Assembly (NCBI GenBank): GCA_900543705.1 | Contig: UQSL01000003.1 | Location: 28,439 to 92,438 of the forward strand | Length of the DNA: 64,000 bases | DNA from: an uncultured Oscillospiraceae bacterium | GTDB lineage: Bacteria; Bacillota; Clostridia; Oscillospirales; Ruminococcaceae | Direction of reading: 5' to 3' | Part shown: in pieces, positions 16,380 to 25,484 of the stretch | Layout of the letters: every line of letters starts with the position of its first letter | How positions within the stretch are numbered: position 1 is the stretch's first letter | The notes under the pieces: model-generated | What the model saw: only the letters and a program-made list of their open reading frames with translations | Told to the model about the DNA's origin: nothing | The model's database searches: none | Translations under genes and position numbers: made by a program

Positions 16380-16859
16380 ATGAGGATTGTGGCAATGGCT
16401 GATTCCCATGGGGATTTTTACCATCTTAACCAGGTAATTGAAAATGAAACGGGTGCGGATTGCTTTTTATTTCTGGGCGACCGCAAAAAAGAACTGGACG
16501 ATGTCCGCTGTCTGTACCCGGATAAGATCATCCTGAGTGTGAGAGGAAACTGCGACCTCTCCTGCGAAGATAAAAATACCGATATCCTGGTTAAGGATGG
16601 ATATACCATCGTCTATACCCACGGGCATCTATATAACGCGAAAAAAACCAGACAGGAGCTGTTTGAACTTGGAAAACGCCATCAGGCGCATATGGTTTTG
16701 TATGGACATACGCATGTCCCGGATATTTCCTATCGAGGCGGGCTCTATGTGGTATGCCCCGGCAGTGTGGGCATGCCAAAAGACGGAAAACCGACTTATG
16801 CGGTCATTGATTTTACACCGGAACATCTGGTTCCGGTTATCAAGCCGCTGAAAGCCTGA
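16380..16859 (+). CDS. YfcE/MJ0936-family metallophosphodiesterase
   Basis: 159 residues from the ATG at 16380, behind AAGGAGGA. Metal-ligand motifs of the calcineurin-like phosphoesterase fold are all present: MADSHGD at the start, FLGDRK, VRGNCD, YTHGH and YGHTHVP. The YfcE group hydrolyses phosphodiesters, with unknown natural substrate. The stop overlaps the ATG of the next gene, so the two are co-translated. Confidence 0.88.
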   Translation: MRIVAMADSHGDFYHLNQVIENETGADCFLFLGDRKKELDDVRCLYPDKIILSVRGNCDLSCEDKNTDILVKDGYTIVYTHGHLYNAKKTRQELFELGKRHQAHMVLYGHTHVPDISYRGGLYVVCPGSVGMPKDGKPTYAVIDFTPEHLVPVIKPLKA

Positions 16860-16870
16860 TGGTGACGATT

Positions 16871-17644
16871 ATGGAATTGAAAAACTTACAGACCAAAAAG
16901 CTTGGACAGCATTTCCTCTATTTCGACTCCCTTGGCTCCACCAATGATTATCTTAAGGAGCACGGGCAGGAATTGCCCGATGGAACAGCTGTTGTTGCCG
17001 CTAGCCAGACAGCAGGAAAGGGACGGCTGGGGCGCAACTGGCAGATGCGCCCGGGAGATACGCTGGCCCTAAGTGTCCTGTTTCGTCCCGCACTTATGAA
17101 AGACGCTAAAATTATGCCGATTTTGTGCGGGATCGCCACAGCTAGGGCGATACATAGCCTGTGCGGGGCGGATGTGAGGATTAAATGGCCTAATGACCTT
17201 GTAATCGGTACGAAAAAGGTAACGGGTATTTTATGCGAGAGCAGATTTTCCGGAAATCAGGGTTTTCTTGTCTGCGGCATTGGGGTCAACACCCATGCGC
17301 CGGAGGAGTATTATCAGGCGTGTGGCCTGCCCTATGCTGGGTCCGTTTTGATGTGTACCGGAATTTCCCTTTCCCATGAGGAGCTAGCCGGACGAATCCT
17401 GGAGGAACTGGAAAAATTATACGAACAGTATAAATTGTATGGATTTCGATCATTGGTAGAAGAATATGCCCCCCTATGTATCAATCTCGGCAGGGAAGTG
17501 CGGGTACTTTACCGGGAAGGAGAGGTTACCGGCCGGGCAATCGGTATCCATGAAGACGGCTCACTGGAAGTGGCCACCGGGAATGGAACCATTCTGGTCT
17601 CTTCCGGGGAAGCCTCCGTCCGTGGGTTGTACGGGTACGTTTAA
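16871..17644 (+). CDS. birA: biotin--[acetyl-CoA-carboxylase] ligase
   Basis: 257 residues from the ATG at 16871 (an upstream in-frame ATG at 16859 overlaps the previous stop). It attaches biotin to biotin carboxyl carrier proteins. DSLGSTNDYL, the GKGRLGRNW biotinyl-AMP motif, and the catalytic IKWPNDLVIG with KVTGIL are all present. The length and the absence of an N-terminal helix-turn-helix make it a monofunctional (class I) ligase that would not repress biotin genes itself. A C-terminal SH3-like cap (GEVTGRAIGIHEDGSL) is present. Confidence 0.92.
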   Translation: MELKNLQTKKLGQHFLYFDSLGSTNDYLKEHGQELPDGTAVVAASQTAGKGRLGRNWQMRPGDTLALSVLFRPALMKDAKIMPILCGIATARAIHSLCGADVRIKWPNDLVIGTKKVTGILCESRFSGNQGFLVCGIGVNTHAPEEYYQACGLPYAGSVLMCTGISLSHEELAGRILEELEKLYEQYKLYGFRSLVEEYAPLCINLGREVRVLYREGEVTGRAIGIHEDGSLEVATGNGTILVSSGEASVRGLYGYV

Positions 17645-17785
17645 TAAATGGAAAGCAATGTGTGAGAGCTGTCCCTGGCTTCCTTATTATACATCTGAAA
17701 ATCTATCGCATGGGTTGCAAAGAAAGCCTTTTACAGTGTACGGTTAGGGTGGAACTTGGGATAAAAATAAGATTGAGAGAAAACA

Positions 17786-17817
17786 CAGGCCGTGAGAATT
17801 TCCTCACGGCCTGGTTT
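17786..17817 (+). terminator. bidirectional terminator after birA
   Basis: An 11-bp stem CAGGCCGTGAG/CTCACGGCCTG is followed by GTTTTCC on the plus strand and by GTGTTTTC on the minus strand, between the converging birA and flavin reductase-like genes. Confidence 0.7.
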
Positions 17818-17837
17818 TCCTATCAAATCAATTATAA

Positions 17838-18377
17838 TTATAGTAATATTTTGTCGATTTTCTCCTCTTCCCTGCGGACGAAAAGACGCTCAATTTCACC
17901 GAAAAAGGACACATGGTAATCTCCGCCCGGATAGCTGCCGGTTTTGATGTTTTCGTCAAGAAAATGCTCCGGATTAAAACGCTCACGGTAGAGCTTGCGG
18001 CAGATAAAGACATATCTGGCCTCTTCGTAGTAAACGGCATTTCCGTCAATGATCGGAGTCAGGCGGCACTCTTTTACTTTGTCAATGTCACGGCCGGATT
18101 TTGTCCCTGCAAGTTGGAGCGCCTCATGATAATCCTCATCAAAGAAACACAGCGTGAAAGTGTCGCTGTTTTCGATAAACTGATAAGTATATCGCTGGGG
18201 CCGTACAAAGACGTTGACGACATTGCGTCCCCACAGTACGCCGAAGGTTCCCCAGCTGATGGTCATCATGTTGAACGCATCGTCCTTTTTGGCGCTGAGT
18301 AAGCTCCATTTATCGCCAATCAGACGGAACACGTTGTAATCAAAATGCTTCGGATTAATTTCACAGAACTTTGGCAT
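17838..18377 (-). CDS. flavin reductase-like / FMN-binding split-barrel protein
   Basis: 179 residues, ATG start with a purine-rich leader. The N-terminal NVFRLIGDKWSLLSAKKD and NMMTISWGTFGVLWGRNVVNVFVRP match flavoredoxin/flavin reductase-like proteins, where S-W-G residues contact the flavin phosphate. FFDEDYHEALQLAGTKSGRD is the usual next block. It likely binds FMN and acts in flavin-dependent electron transfer; partner unknown. It has a long leader (to about 18590) with several hairpins. Confidence 0.82.
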   Translation of the reverse strand: MPKFCEINPKHFDYNVFRLIGDKWSLLSAKKDDAFNMMTISWGTFGVLWGRNVVNVFVRPQRYTYQFIENSDTFTLCFFDEDYHEALQLAGTKSGRDIDKVKECRLTPIIDGNAVYYEEARYVFICRKLYRERFNPEHFLDENIKTGSYPGGDYHVSFFGEIERLFVRREEEKIDKILL

Positions 18378-18760
18378 GAAAGGTAACCTCCCCGAGAAAA
18401 GCTTTCGTTATTTGGTTCATGGGATTGCACGGCTGTTCAATCTTAAAAAGTGAAGTCCTCCCACATTTTTGTGGAGGTATCCCTGAGGGCCTTCGGCAAC
18501 GCCTTTTATCGGGGCAGGCAAAATCCGACCACAAAAAAGCAGGCTGACAAGAGAGAACAGAGGTAAAATCCCATTCTAAAACTTACTTTTATTATAACAT
18601 AAGAGACCGCTCAAAAGCATAGTATTTGTAAAAAAAATTATTTAAACTGCTAAATATCTATGCGGAAAATCGGATTTTATCCCGAAATTTTGTTCCTATG
18701 TCAAGTCTGCTTCCTTTTTAAAAAGGAACACGGAAAAAAACGAAAAAAGTGGCCGAAAAC
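18378..18760 (-). other. long structured leader or intergenic region
   Basis: No ORF. A possible minus-strand -10 TATAAT (18590s) would give the flavin reductase-like gene a 5' leader of about 200 bases with a CCTCC-CAC/GTG-GAGG hairpin at 18458-18477 and GC-rich blocks at 18480-18530. The remaining AT-rich part (18590-18740) shows nothing. Confidence 0.35.
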
Positions 18761-18961
18761 GGCCGCAAATTTGTCCCGGAGGATTTGGTGCGTGATTTAA
18801 AGTTCTCAGAGCGCTATAATCCAATGATGATCCTCGCCCTCGGCACACCGGATAAGCCGATTATTCTGGAAGAAATCGAGGTGGGTCAGCCAACCTCCTA
18901 ATTTCGGGATGAAAACAATGTGCACCATATTCCCAAGCGCAAATTGTAGGATAACGTGTAA
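18761..18961 (+). pseudogene. nitroreductase family C-terminal remnant
   Basis: Reading one frame gives PEDLVRDLKFSERYNPMM, ILALGTPDKPIILEEI and, after a TAA at 18899-18901, FRDENNVHHIPKRKL, then TAG. This is the typical C-terminal third of small clostridial nitroreductases (FMN enzymes). The rest of the gene is absent and at least two stop codons interrupt it. It is a decayed fragment with no function expected. Confidence 0.75.
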
Positions 18962-19146
18962 AAAATCTCATGCAATGGATGCATATAAATTCAGATGATT
19001 TCCTTTTTCTATCGCGGTATCTTGACCTTCCGGACCGATGAAACCGGCTGGTTATAGGATGAAGAACACTAACTTTTCGTTAAACCATACAGGATACAAG
19101 CGAATTTATCCACAATATACAACAAAAACAAGAAAAATTAAAATGT

Positions 19147-19160
19147 AGCATATTTATGCA
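19147..19160. promoter_or_regulatory. ArgR/AhrC-type operator half-site pair (ARG box 1)
   Basis: AGCATATTTATGCA matches the palindromic consensus TGNATWWWWATNCA at all fixed positions but one. It lies just upstream of the argG -35 box. Confidence 0.5.
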
Positions 19161-19169
19161 TAAAAGGGG

Positions 19170-19197
19170 TTGATTTTTCAGAATGTCTTTGTATAAT
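19170..19197 (+). promoter_or_regulatory. argG promoter
   Basis: TTGATT (19170-19175), 16-base spacer, TATAAT (19192-19197). It is flanked by ARG-like boxes on both sides, giving an arrangement suited to arginine repression. Confidence 0.65.
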
Positions 19198-19210
19198 TAT
19201 AAACATAGGA

Positions 19211-19224
19211 CGCAAATAAATTCA
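19211..19224. promoter_or_regulatory. ARG box 2 (weaker)
   Basis: CGCAAATAAATTCA has two mismatches to the fixed positions of the ARG consensus. It lies just downstream of the -10 box, where binding would block transcription. Confidence 0.4.
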
Positions 19225-19250
19225 CGATATACCATCAGGAGGCAAACAAG

Positions 19251-20480
19251 ATGAAACAGAAATACAACAAAGTACTGCTCGCTTATTCCGGCGGCTTGGA
19301 CACATCCATTATCATCCCCTGGCTCAAGGACAATTACGGCTGCGAGGTCATAGCAGTGGCAGCCGATGTCGGACAGGAAGCGGAGCTTGACGGACTGGAA
19401 GAAAAGGCGCTGAAAACAGGTGCTTCCAAGCTCTACATTGAGGATCTCAAAACAGAGCTTGTCGAGGATGTTATCTTCCCTTCTCTCAAGGCAGGCGCTG
19501 TCTATGAAGGCAAATATCTCCTCGGTACCGCATTTGCACGGCCGATTATCGGCAAACGGCTTGTAGAAATTGCAAAGAAAGAAAATGTCGACGCTATCGT
19601 CCATGGCTGCACCGGCAAGGGAAACGATCAGGTTCGGTTTGAGCTTGCTATCAAGGCGTTTGCTCCGACCATGCCGATTATCGCTCCGTGGAGAACCTGG
19701 GAGATAAAATCCAGGGATGAGGAGATTGATTACGCAATTGCGAAGAACGTCCCCATCAAGCTGACAAGGGAGACAAACTATTCCAAGGATAAAAACCTCT
19801 GGCATCTTTCTCATGAAGGACTGGATCTGGAGGATCCGGCAAATGAACCGCAGTACAACAAAGAGGGGTTTCTGGAAATGGGAGTTTCCCCGGAACAGGC
19901 TCCGGACAAACCGACCTACATCACCATCGGCTTTGAAAAGGGAATTCCAGTTTCTTTAAACGGCGAGAAAATGGATGGTGTTACCCTGATCCAAAAGCTT
20001 AACAAGCTCGGCGGGGAAAACGGGATTGGCCTTGCGGATATCGTGGAAAACCGGCTTGTCGGCATGAAATCCAGAGGAGTGTATGAGACTCCAGGTGGAA
20101 CCATCCTCTATGAGGCGCATGATATTCTAGAGACGATCTGTGTCGATAAGGAAACCCAGCACTTCAAACAGCAGGTAGCACTGAAATTTGCAGATATCCT
20201 CTATAACGGGCAGTGGTACACTCCGCTGCGGGAAGCCCTTTCCGCGTTTGTGGACGAAACGGAGAAAACCTGTACCGGCGAGGTCAAACTGAAGCTTTAC
20301 AAGGGCAATCTCATCAATGCAGGCGTTACCAGCCCCTATACCCTCTATGATGAGGAAACCGCAAGCTTCGGCGAGGACGACAATTACAATCAGAACGATT
20401 CCGCAGGCTTCATCAACCTCTTTGGCCTTCCAATCAAGGTCAAGGCAATGCTCGATGAAAAACGCGGTATGGTCAAATAA
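19251..20480 (+). CDS. argG: argininosuccinate synthase
   Basis: 409 residues. It joins citrulline and aspartate using ATP, the second last step of arginine synthesis. The PP-loop [14 protein letters not shown] is at residue 9. [13 protein letters not shown] and the [17 protein letters not shown] block match the family. ATG start behind CAGGAGG. It has its own promoter with ARG-like boxes, and a hairpin follows before argH. Confidence 0.96.
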   Translation: MKQKYNKVLLAYSGGLDTSIIIPWLKDNYGCEVIAVAADVGQEAELDGLEEKALKTGASKLYIEDLKTELVEDVIFPSLKAGAVYEGKYLLGTAFARPIIGKRLVEIAKKENVDAIVHGCTGKGNDQVRFELAIKAFAPTMPIIAPWRTWEIKSRDEEIDYAIAKNVPIKLTRETNYSKDKNLWHLSHEGLDLEDPANEPQYNKEGFLEMGVSPEQAPDKPTYITIGFEKGIPVSLNGEKMDGVTLIQKLNKLGGENGIGLADIVENRLVGMKSRGVYETPGGTILYEAHDILETICVDKETQHFKQQVALKFADILYNGQWYTPLREALSAFVDETEKTCTGEVKLKLYKGNLINAGVTSPYTLYDEETASFGEDDNYNQNDSAGFINLFGLPIKVKAMLDEKRGMVK

Positions 20481-20500
20481 GGCGTTTTAGAGAAAAAATA

Positions 20501-20536
20501 AAGGGGAACCCAGGCAAAATGCGGTTCCCCTTGTTC
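20501..20536 (+). terminator. hairpin after argG
   Basis: A perfect 10-bp stem AAGGGGAACC/GGTTCCCCTT with a 12-base loop, followed by a weak TTGTTCTC tail. It may be a partial terminator, allowing some read-through to argH 55 bases on. Confidence 0.6.
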
Positions 20537-20586
20537 TCATTTGAGAAAGATGATATCAGAAAATAGATATAAGGCAGGGCAGGCAG

Positions 20587-21972
20587 ATGAGTGAAAAAAA
20601 CATGATGTGGGCCGGCAGGTTTTCAAAGCAGATTGATTCAAGAGTCAACGATTTTAATTCCTCCATTCCCTTTGACTGCAGGATGTATGAACAGGATATC
20701 CGAGGAAGCATCGCCCATGCGACAATGCTTGGAAAACAGGGAATTATCCCGCAGGAGGACGCGGATAAAATCATCATAGGATTAACCGGCATCCGGGAAG
20801 ATATCAAGGCGGGCGTCCTCTCCATTGATATGGAGGCCGAGGATATCCACATGTTTGTGGAAGCGGAGCTAACCAAACGCATTGGCACTGCGGGAAAGCG
20901 CCTGCATACCGCGAGAAGCAGGAACGACCAGGTGGCGCTGGATGATCGGCTGTATGTGGCCGATCAAATTGAGGAAATCATCCCATTAGTCAAGGAATTG
21001 ATGGCGGCGCTCTGTGAAAAGGCGCAAGAAAACCTGCACACGGTTATGCCGGGTTACACCCATCTGCAGCGGGCACAGCCCATCACCTTTGCCCATCATC
21101 TGATGGCGTATACGGAGATGCTCCGCCGCGATATCGCAAGACTTGAGGGAGCGAAGGAACGCACACTCGACATGCCGCTTGGCAGCGGGGCGCTGGCCTC
21201 AACCACCTACCCGATTGACCGCCAGATGGTCTGCGATCTTCTTCACTTTAATCAGATTACGAAAAACAGCCTGGATGGGGTTTCCGACCGTGACTTTATG
21301 CTGGATCTAACCAGCGCCCTTTCGATCCTGATGATGCACCTCTCCCGTTTTTCCGAGGAGGTCATCCTGTGGTGCAGCTGGGAATTTCAATATGTGGAAC
21401 TCGACGACGCCTATGCGACCGGTTCCTCGATTATGCCGCAGAAGAAAAACCCGGATATCACCGAGCTTGTGCGCGGCAAAACAGGCAGGGTCTACGGCGA
21501 TTTAATGACCCTGCTCACCATGATGAAAGGCCTTCCTCTTGCCTACAACAAGGATATGCAGGAGGATAAGGAAGCCACCTTTGACGCGATCAACACTGCA
21601 AAAATGTGCCTTGTCACGGTGATCCCGATGGTTCAGACGATGAGAGTTCTTCCGGACAATATGAGAAAAGCCGCAGCGAAGGGCTTTATCAATGCAACGG
21701 ATTGTGCGGATTATCTCACGAAAAAGGGCGTGGCGTTCCGTGACGCCTACAAAATCACCGGGCAGCTTGTCGCCATGTGTATTGAAAAGGATACTGTGCT
21801 TGAGGAACTCCCGTTGGAGGACTACCGTTCTCTCAGTGATGTCTTTGAGGAGGATGTCTATCAGGCCATCAATCTGAATACCTGTGTGAACGGCAGAAAC
21901 GTACCGGGTGGTCCGGCGCCTGAGGCGGTACAGGCCCATATTAATGACGTTATGGAATATTTAGGTAAATAA
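20587..21972 (+). CDS. argH: argininosuccinate lyase
   Basis: 461 residues. It splits argininosuccinate to arginine and fumarate. The fumarase-superfamily signature GSSIMPQKKNPD carries the catalytic serine. TARSRNDQVALD and HLQRAQPITFAHH, with the catalytic histidine, are also intact. Full normal length. It follows argG in the same direction. Confidence 0.96.
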   Translation: MSEKNMMWAGRFSKQIDSRVNDFNSSIPFDCRMYEQDIRGSIAHATMLGKQGIIPQEDADKIIIGLTGIREDIKAGVLSIDMEAEDIHMFVEAELTKRIGTAGKRLHTARSRNDQVALDDRLYVADQIEEIIPLVKELMAALCEKAQENLHTVMPGYTHLQRAQPITFAHHLMAYTEMLRRDIARLEGAKERTLDMPLGSGALASTTYPIDRQMVCDLLHFNQITKNSLDGVSDRDFMLDLTSALSILMMHLSRFSEEVILWCSWEFQYVELDDAYATGSSIMPQKKNPDITELVRGKTGRVYGDLMTLLTMMKGLPLAYNKDMQEDKEATFDAINTAKMCLVTVIPMVQTMRVLPDNMRKAAAKGFINATDCADYLTKKGVAFRDAYKITGQLVAMCIEKDTVLEELPLEDYRSLSDVFEEDVYQAINLNTCVNGRNVPGGPAPEAVQAHINDVMEYLGK

Positions 21973-22306
21973 ATACTGTTAGTATTTGCTTATCTCCTGT
22001 GTACCTATCCGGTCTATTTTGCTTGTCGAGCCGGGGAACCAAAAAACGTAATATGGTCCCCCAGCACCCCTCCCCCGCTCTGTTTATAATTGGTGTGACC
22101 ATTTATTAGGGCTATGGAGCATAAAGGAGGTTGTCAGGGAAAAGGGCGCAGCCCCCCTGACCTCGCCTTTTCGATAACCCTTTCTCTGAGTAACGAAAAG
22201 GTTACCCGTCGCGAAGGGGAGGAACCCCGTATGAGAGCAGAGGCTATAGAAAGTAAAAACAGAAAATATAAAGAGATAACCAGTATTGGAAATAAGAGGA
22301 AACAAC
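21973..22306 (+). other. argH-argC intergenic region with structured block
   Basis: 334 bases. A small AAATACT/AGTATTT hairpin follows the argH stop. A TATAAT-like box is at about 22086-22091 without a clear -35. From 22126 to 22230 lies a GC-rich block with nested complementary stretches (GAGGTTGTCAGGG/CCCTGACCTC, GGGCGCAGCCC, GGGGAGGAACCCC) that codes for no convincing protein. It may be an inserted intergenic repeat or a structured leader of argC. Confidence 0.4.
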
Positions 22307-23347
22307 ATGGAAAAAATCAAAGTGGGTATTATCGGTGCCACCGGATATGCGGGAGTCGAACTGATTCGCCTTCTGCTTGGGCACCCAAAAGCAGAAATTA
22401 CGGCGCTGTGTTCGGTCAGCTTTGAAGGCAAGCCAATCAGCGAGATCTATCCGGCGCTCTACCACATTAACGACGACATCCTGGTGGATGAGGACACCGT
22501 CATTGACAATTGTGATGTGATCTTTGCATCCGTGCCGCACGGCGTCGCCTAAGACCTCGCGGTCAAGTGCCTTGCGAAGGGAAAGCTCCTGATTGATTTG
22601 GGCGCGGATTTCCGCCTGCATGACGAAGCGGATTACAAGGAGTGGTATAAAGGCAGCTATAAGCATCCTCAAGCCCATAGGAATGCGGTATACTCCATCC
22701 CGGAGATTACCGGTGACGCGGTTAAATCCGCGGATGTCATTGCAAATCCCGGCTGCTATCCCACCAGTATTGCCATCGGCCTTGCCCCGGCGCTGAAACA
22801 CAAGCTCATCTCCACGAAGGGGATTGTCATTGACTCCAAGTCCGGAGTTACCGGAGCCGGCCGCGGGCTTACCCAGAACACCCACTACCCGGAGTGCAAT
22901 GAGGCATTTGCCCCCTATAAAGTCGGCACGCACCGCCATACCCCGGAAATTGAGCAGATGCTCTCCGAGGTTGCGGGGGAAACACTCACCGTCACCTTTG
23001 TTCCCCACCTGCTTCCAGTCAACCGTGGGATCGTCTCCACCATCTATGCGGACTTGGAAAAAGAGATGTCTGCTGAGAAAATCCACAAAATTTATGAGAA
23101 TATGTATAAAGATAAAGAGTTTGTACGTGTTGTAAAGCTTGGGGACGTCCCGAACCTGAAAAACGTCCACTACTCCAACTACTGTGATGTGGGAATCTTT
23201 GTGGATACCAGGGCAAATAAGCTCATTGTTGTCTCCACCATTGACAACATGGTCAAGGGCGCGGCCGGCCAGGCTATCCAGAACATGAACTTGAAATGCG
23301 GACTGGAAGAGGACTGTGGACTTCATCTTGTACCGCCGGCCATCTGA
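22307..23347 (+). pseudogene. argC: N-acetyl-gamma-glutamyl-phosphate reductase, interrupted by in-frame TAA
   Basis: The frame from the ATG at 22307 to the TAA ending at 23347 would encode 346 residues, the normal length. Codon 82 (22550-22552) is TAA, between SVPHGVA and DLAVKC. Homologues commonly have Gln (CAA) here, so a single C-to-T change explains it. Upstream, GIIGATGYAGVELIRLL is the NADP-binding motif. Downstream, NPGCYPTSIAIGL holds the catalytic cysteine. GTHRHTPEIEQ carries the catalytic histidine. Everything else looks under selection. The enzyme reduces acetylglutamyl phosphate. If the stop is real, arginine synthesis should be blocked. Confidence 0.88.
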
Positions 23348-23365
23348 AATCGGGGAGGAAAACAT

Positions 23366-24589
23366 ATGACAGTCGAACAGATAAACGGTGGAGTCTGTGC
23401 GCCGCTGGGCTTTACGGCGGCAGGTATCCACTGCGGAATCAAACCGAATAACCCCAAAAAGGATTTGGCGCTGATCTATAGCCGTGTTCCCTGTAAGGCA
23501 GCGGCTGTTTATACCACCAATAAGGTGAAAGGCGCGCCGATTGCCGTGACAAAAGACCATATCAAAAACGGACACGCACAGGCGGTCATTGTCAACTCCG
23601 GCAATGCCAACACCTGTAATGCAGACGGCGCGGAAAAGGCGCAGGAGATGTGCCTGCTTGCCGCAAACGTACTTGGCATTGCGGCGGATGATGTCATTGT
23701 CGCCTCCACCGGCGTGATTGGGCAGCCGCTTCCAATCGAACCGATTGCCTCCCATATCAAGGAGCTTGCGGAAGCTTTGAGCGCGGACGGCAGCTTGGGC
23801 GCGGCGCAGGCCATTATGACGACGGATACACGCGTCAAGGAAATTGCAGTTGAGTTTGAGGTGGACGGCACAGTGTGCCGTTTGGGAGGTATTTCCAAGG
23901 GTTCGGGTATGATTCATCCGAACATGGCGACCATGCTCGGTTTCCTCACCACGGATGCGGCAATCAAAAAATCCCTGTTAAAAGAGGCCCTTTCAGATGC
24001 GGTAAATGATACCTTTAATATGGTCAGTGTGGATGGGGATACGTCTACCAACGATATGGTGAGCATTCTGGCATCCGGTCTGGCGGACAATAAAAAAATC
24101 TGCGACAGGGACAGCGAAGGATATCAGGCGTTTTATGCGGCGCTGATGGAGGTTTGCACCTATCTTGCCCGCATTATGGCAAAGGATGGCGAAGGCGCAA
24201 CCAAGCTCATCGAGTGTAAGGTGCATGGCGCCATAAGCGAGGAACAGGCAACGATCGTCTCCAAATCCGTTGTGATGTCCAGCCTGACCAAGGCGGCGGT
24301 CTTCGGCGCGGACGCCAACTGGGGACGCATCCTTTGCGCCATCGGCTATGCCAAGGTGGATGTGGATGTGGAAAAGGTGGATGTCGCGTTCCAGAGCAAG
24401 GCGGGAAGGATTCTTGTCTGTAAGGATGGGGCGGGAGTCGCCTTTGACGAGAAACTGGCAAAGAATATCCTGCTCGAAGATGAGATTGTCATCGATATCA
24501 ACCTTAACAGCGGCACATTCGCCAAAACAGCCTACGGCTGTGATTTAACCTATGATTATGTGAAAATCAACGGGGATTACCGGACTTGA
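23366..24589 (+). CDS. argJ: bifunctional ornithine acetyltransferase / N-acetylglutamate synthase
   Basis: 407 residues. It moves the acetyl group from acetylornithine to glutamate, making the acetyl cycle. The self-cleavage site is the threonine of NMATMLGF, after KGSGMIHP. The motifs NSGNANTCNADG and FGADANWGRI are present. ATG start behind GGGGAGG, 18 bases after argC. Confidence 0.96.
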   Translation: MTVEQINGGVCAPLGFTAAGIHCGIKPNNPKKDLALIYSRVPCKAAAVYTTNKVKGAPIAVTKDHIKNGHAQAVIVNSGNANTCNADGAEKAQEMCLLAANVLGIAADDVIVASTGVIGQPLPIEPIASHIKELAEALSADGSLGAAQAIMTTDTRVKEIAVEFEVDGTVCRLGGISKGSGMIHPNMATMLGFLTTDAAIKKSLLKEALSDAVNDTFNMVSVDGDTSTNDMVSILASGLADNKKICDRDSEGYQAFYAALMEVCTYLARIMAKDGEGATKLIECKVHGAISEEQATIVSKSVVMSSLTKAAVFGADANWGRILCAIGYAKVDVDVEKVDVAFQSKAGRILVCKDGAGVAFDEKLAKNILLEDEIVIDINLNSGTFAKTAYGCDLTYDYVKINGDYRT

Positions 24590-24614
24590 TAAGACAAAGA
24601 GGGGGGAACCGAAC

Positions 24615-25472
24615 ATGGAAATTTCCTACAGCGATAAAGCTCAGGTACTTGCGCAGTCGCTTCCATATATTCAAAAATACTATAACAAAATCGTTGTCGT
24701 GAAGTATGGCGGCAACGCCATGAAGAGCGAGGAACTCAAGCAGGCGGTTATGAGCGATATCGTTCTGCTTTCACTAGTCGGCATTAAGGTTGTGCTGGTG
24801 CATGGGGGCGGCCCGGAAATCAATGACATGCTCAAGCGCGTCGGTAAGGAGTCCAAATTTGTAAACGGGCTTCGTTATACCGACGCCGAAACTGCGGAGA
24901 TTGTTCAGATGGTACTTGCGGGCAAGGTCAACAAAAACCTGGTTGCCCTGCTGAAAAAGCACGGAGGCAGCGCAGTCGGTCTGTGCGGGATGGATGCGGG
25001 ACTGTTCACCTGCAAAAAACATGAGGCCGGCGAGGATATCGGGTTTGTCGGCGATATTGTAAACATTGACACCAAGATTCTCGAGGACACCCTGAACAAC
25101 GGCTATATTCCTGTCATCGCGACCGTGGGCTGCGATGAGGAGGGAAATGTCTACAACATCAATGCGGACACCGCAGCGGCGAGCATTGCAGCCGCACTGC
25201 ACGCGGAAAATGTCATCCTGATGACGGATATCCGCGGCCTTCTCAAAGATAAGGACGACGAGTCCACCCTGATGCCGGAGGTCAGCGTCAGCGAAGTGCC
25301 CTATCTCATCAGCCAGGGCATTATCTCCGGGGGCATGATTCCGAAAATTGAGTGCTGTGTGGAAGCAGTACGACGAGGGGTCAAGAAATCCGTTATCATT
25401 GACGGGCGCATCCCCAACTCCATCCTTATTGAGATGCTCTCAGACGCGGGTATCGGCACCATGTTCTATTAA
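24615..25472 (+). CDS. argB: acetylglutamate kinase
   Basis: 285 residues. It phosphorylates N-acetylglutamate, usually the feedback-controlled step. KYGGNAM and VHGGGPEIN at the start are the phosphate-binding glycine motifs. NINADTAAASIAAAL and the C-terminal GGMIPKIECC match the amino acid kinase family. ATG start, RBS GAGGGGGG. Confidence 0.96.
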   Translation: MEISYSDKAQVLAQSLPYIQKYYNKIVVVKYGGNAMKSEELKQAVMSDIVLLSLVGIKVVLVHGGGPEINDMLKRVGKESKFVNGLRYTDAETAEIVQMVLAGKVNKNLVALLKKHGGSAVGLCGMDAGLFTCKKHEAGEDIGFVGDIVNIDTKILEDTLNNGYIPVIATVGCDEEGNVYNINADTAAASIAAALHAENVILMTDIRGLLKDKDDESTLMPEVSVSEVPYLISQGIISGGMIPKIECCVEAVRRGVKKSVIIDGRIPNSILIEMLSDAGIGTMFY

Positions 25473-25484
25473 AGGAGAAAAACC

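Noticed and set aside
18495..18535. Resemblance of TCGGGGCAGGCAAAATCCGACC (split reading) to the FMN riboswitch core
   Set aside because: Only the first block is similar. The later conserved FMN-element blocks are missing, and the plus-strand gene downstream is far away and unrelated to flavin.
18899..22552. Idea that TAA is recoded as an amino acid, since several genes have in-frame TAA
   Set aside because: TAA is used as the normal stop of argG, argH, argF and many other genes here, followed by terminators or new starts, so recoding is not supported.
22244..23917. 557-residue open frame on the minus strand across argC and argJ
   Set aside because: It is the shadow of argC and argJ; the plus-strand frames carry clear enzyme motifs and the minus frame has no start signal or domain.
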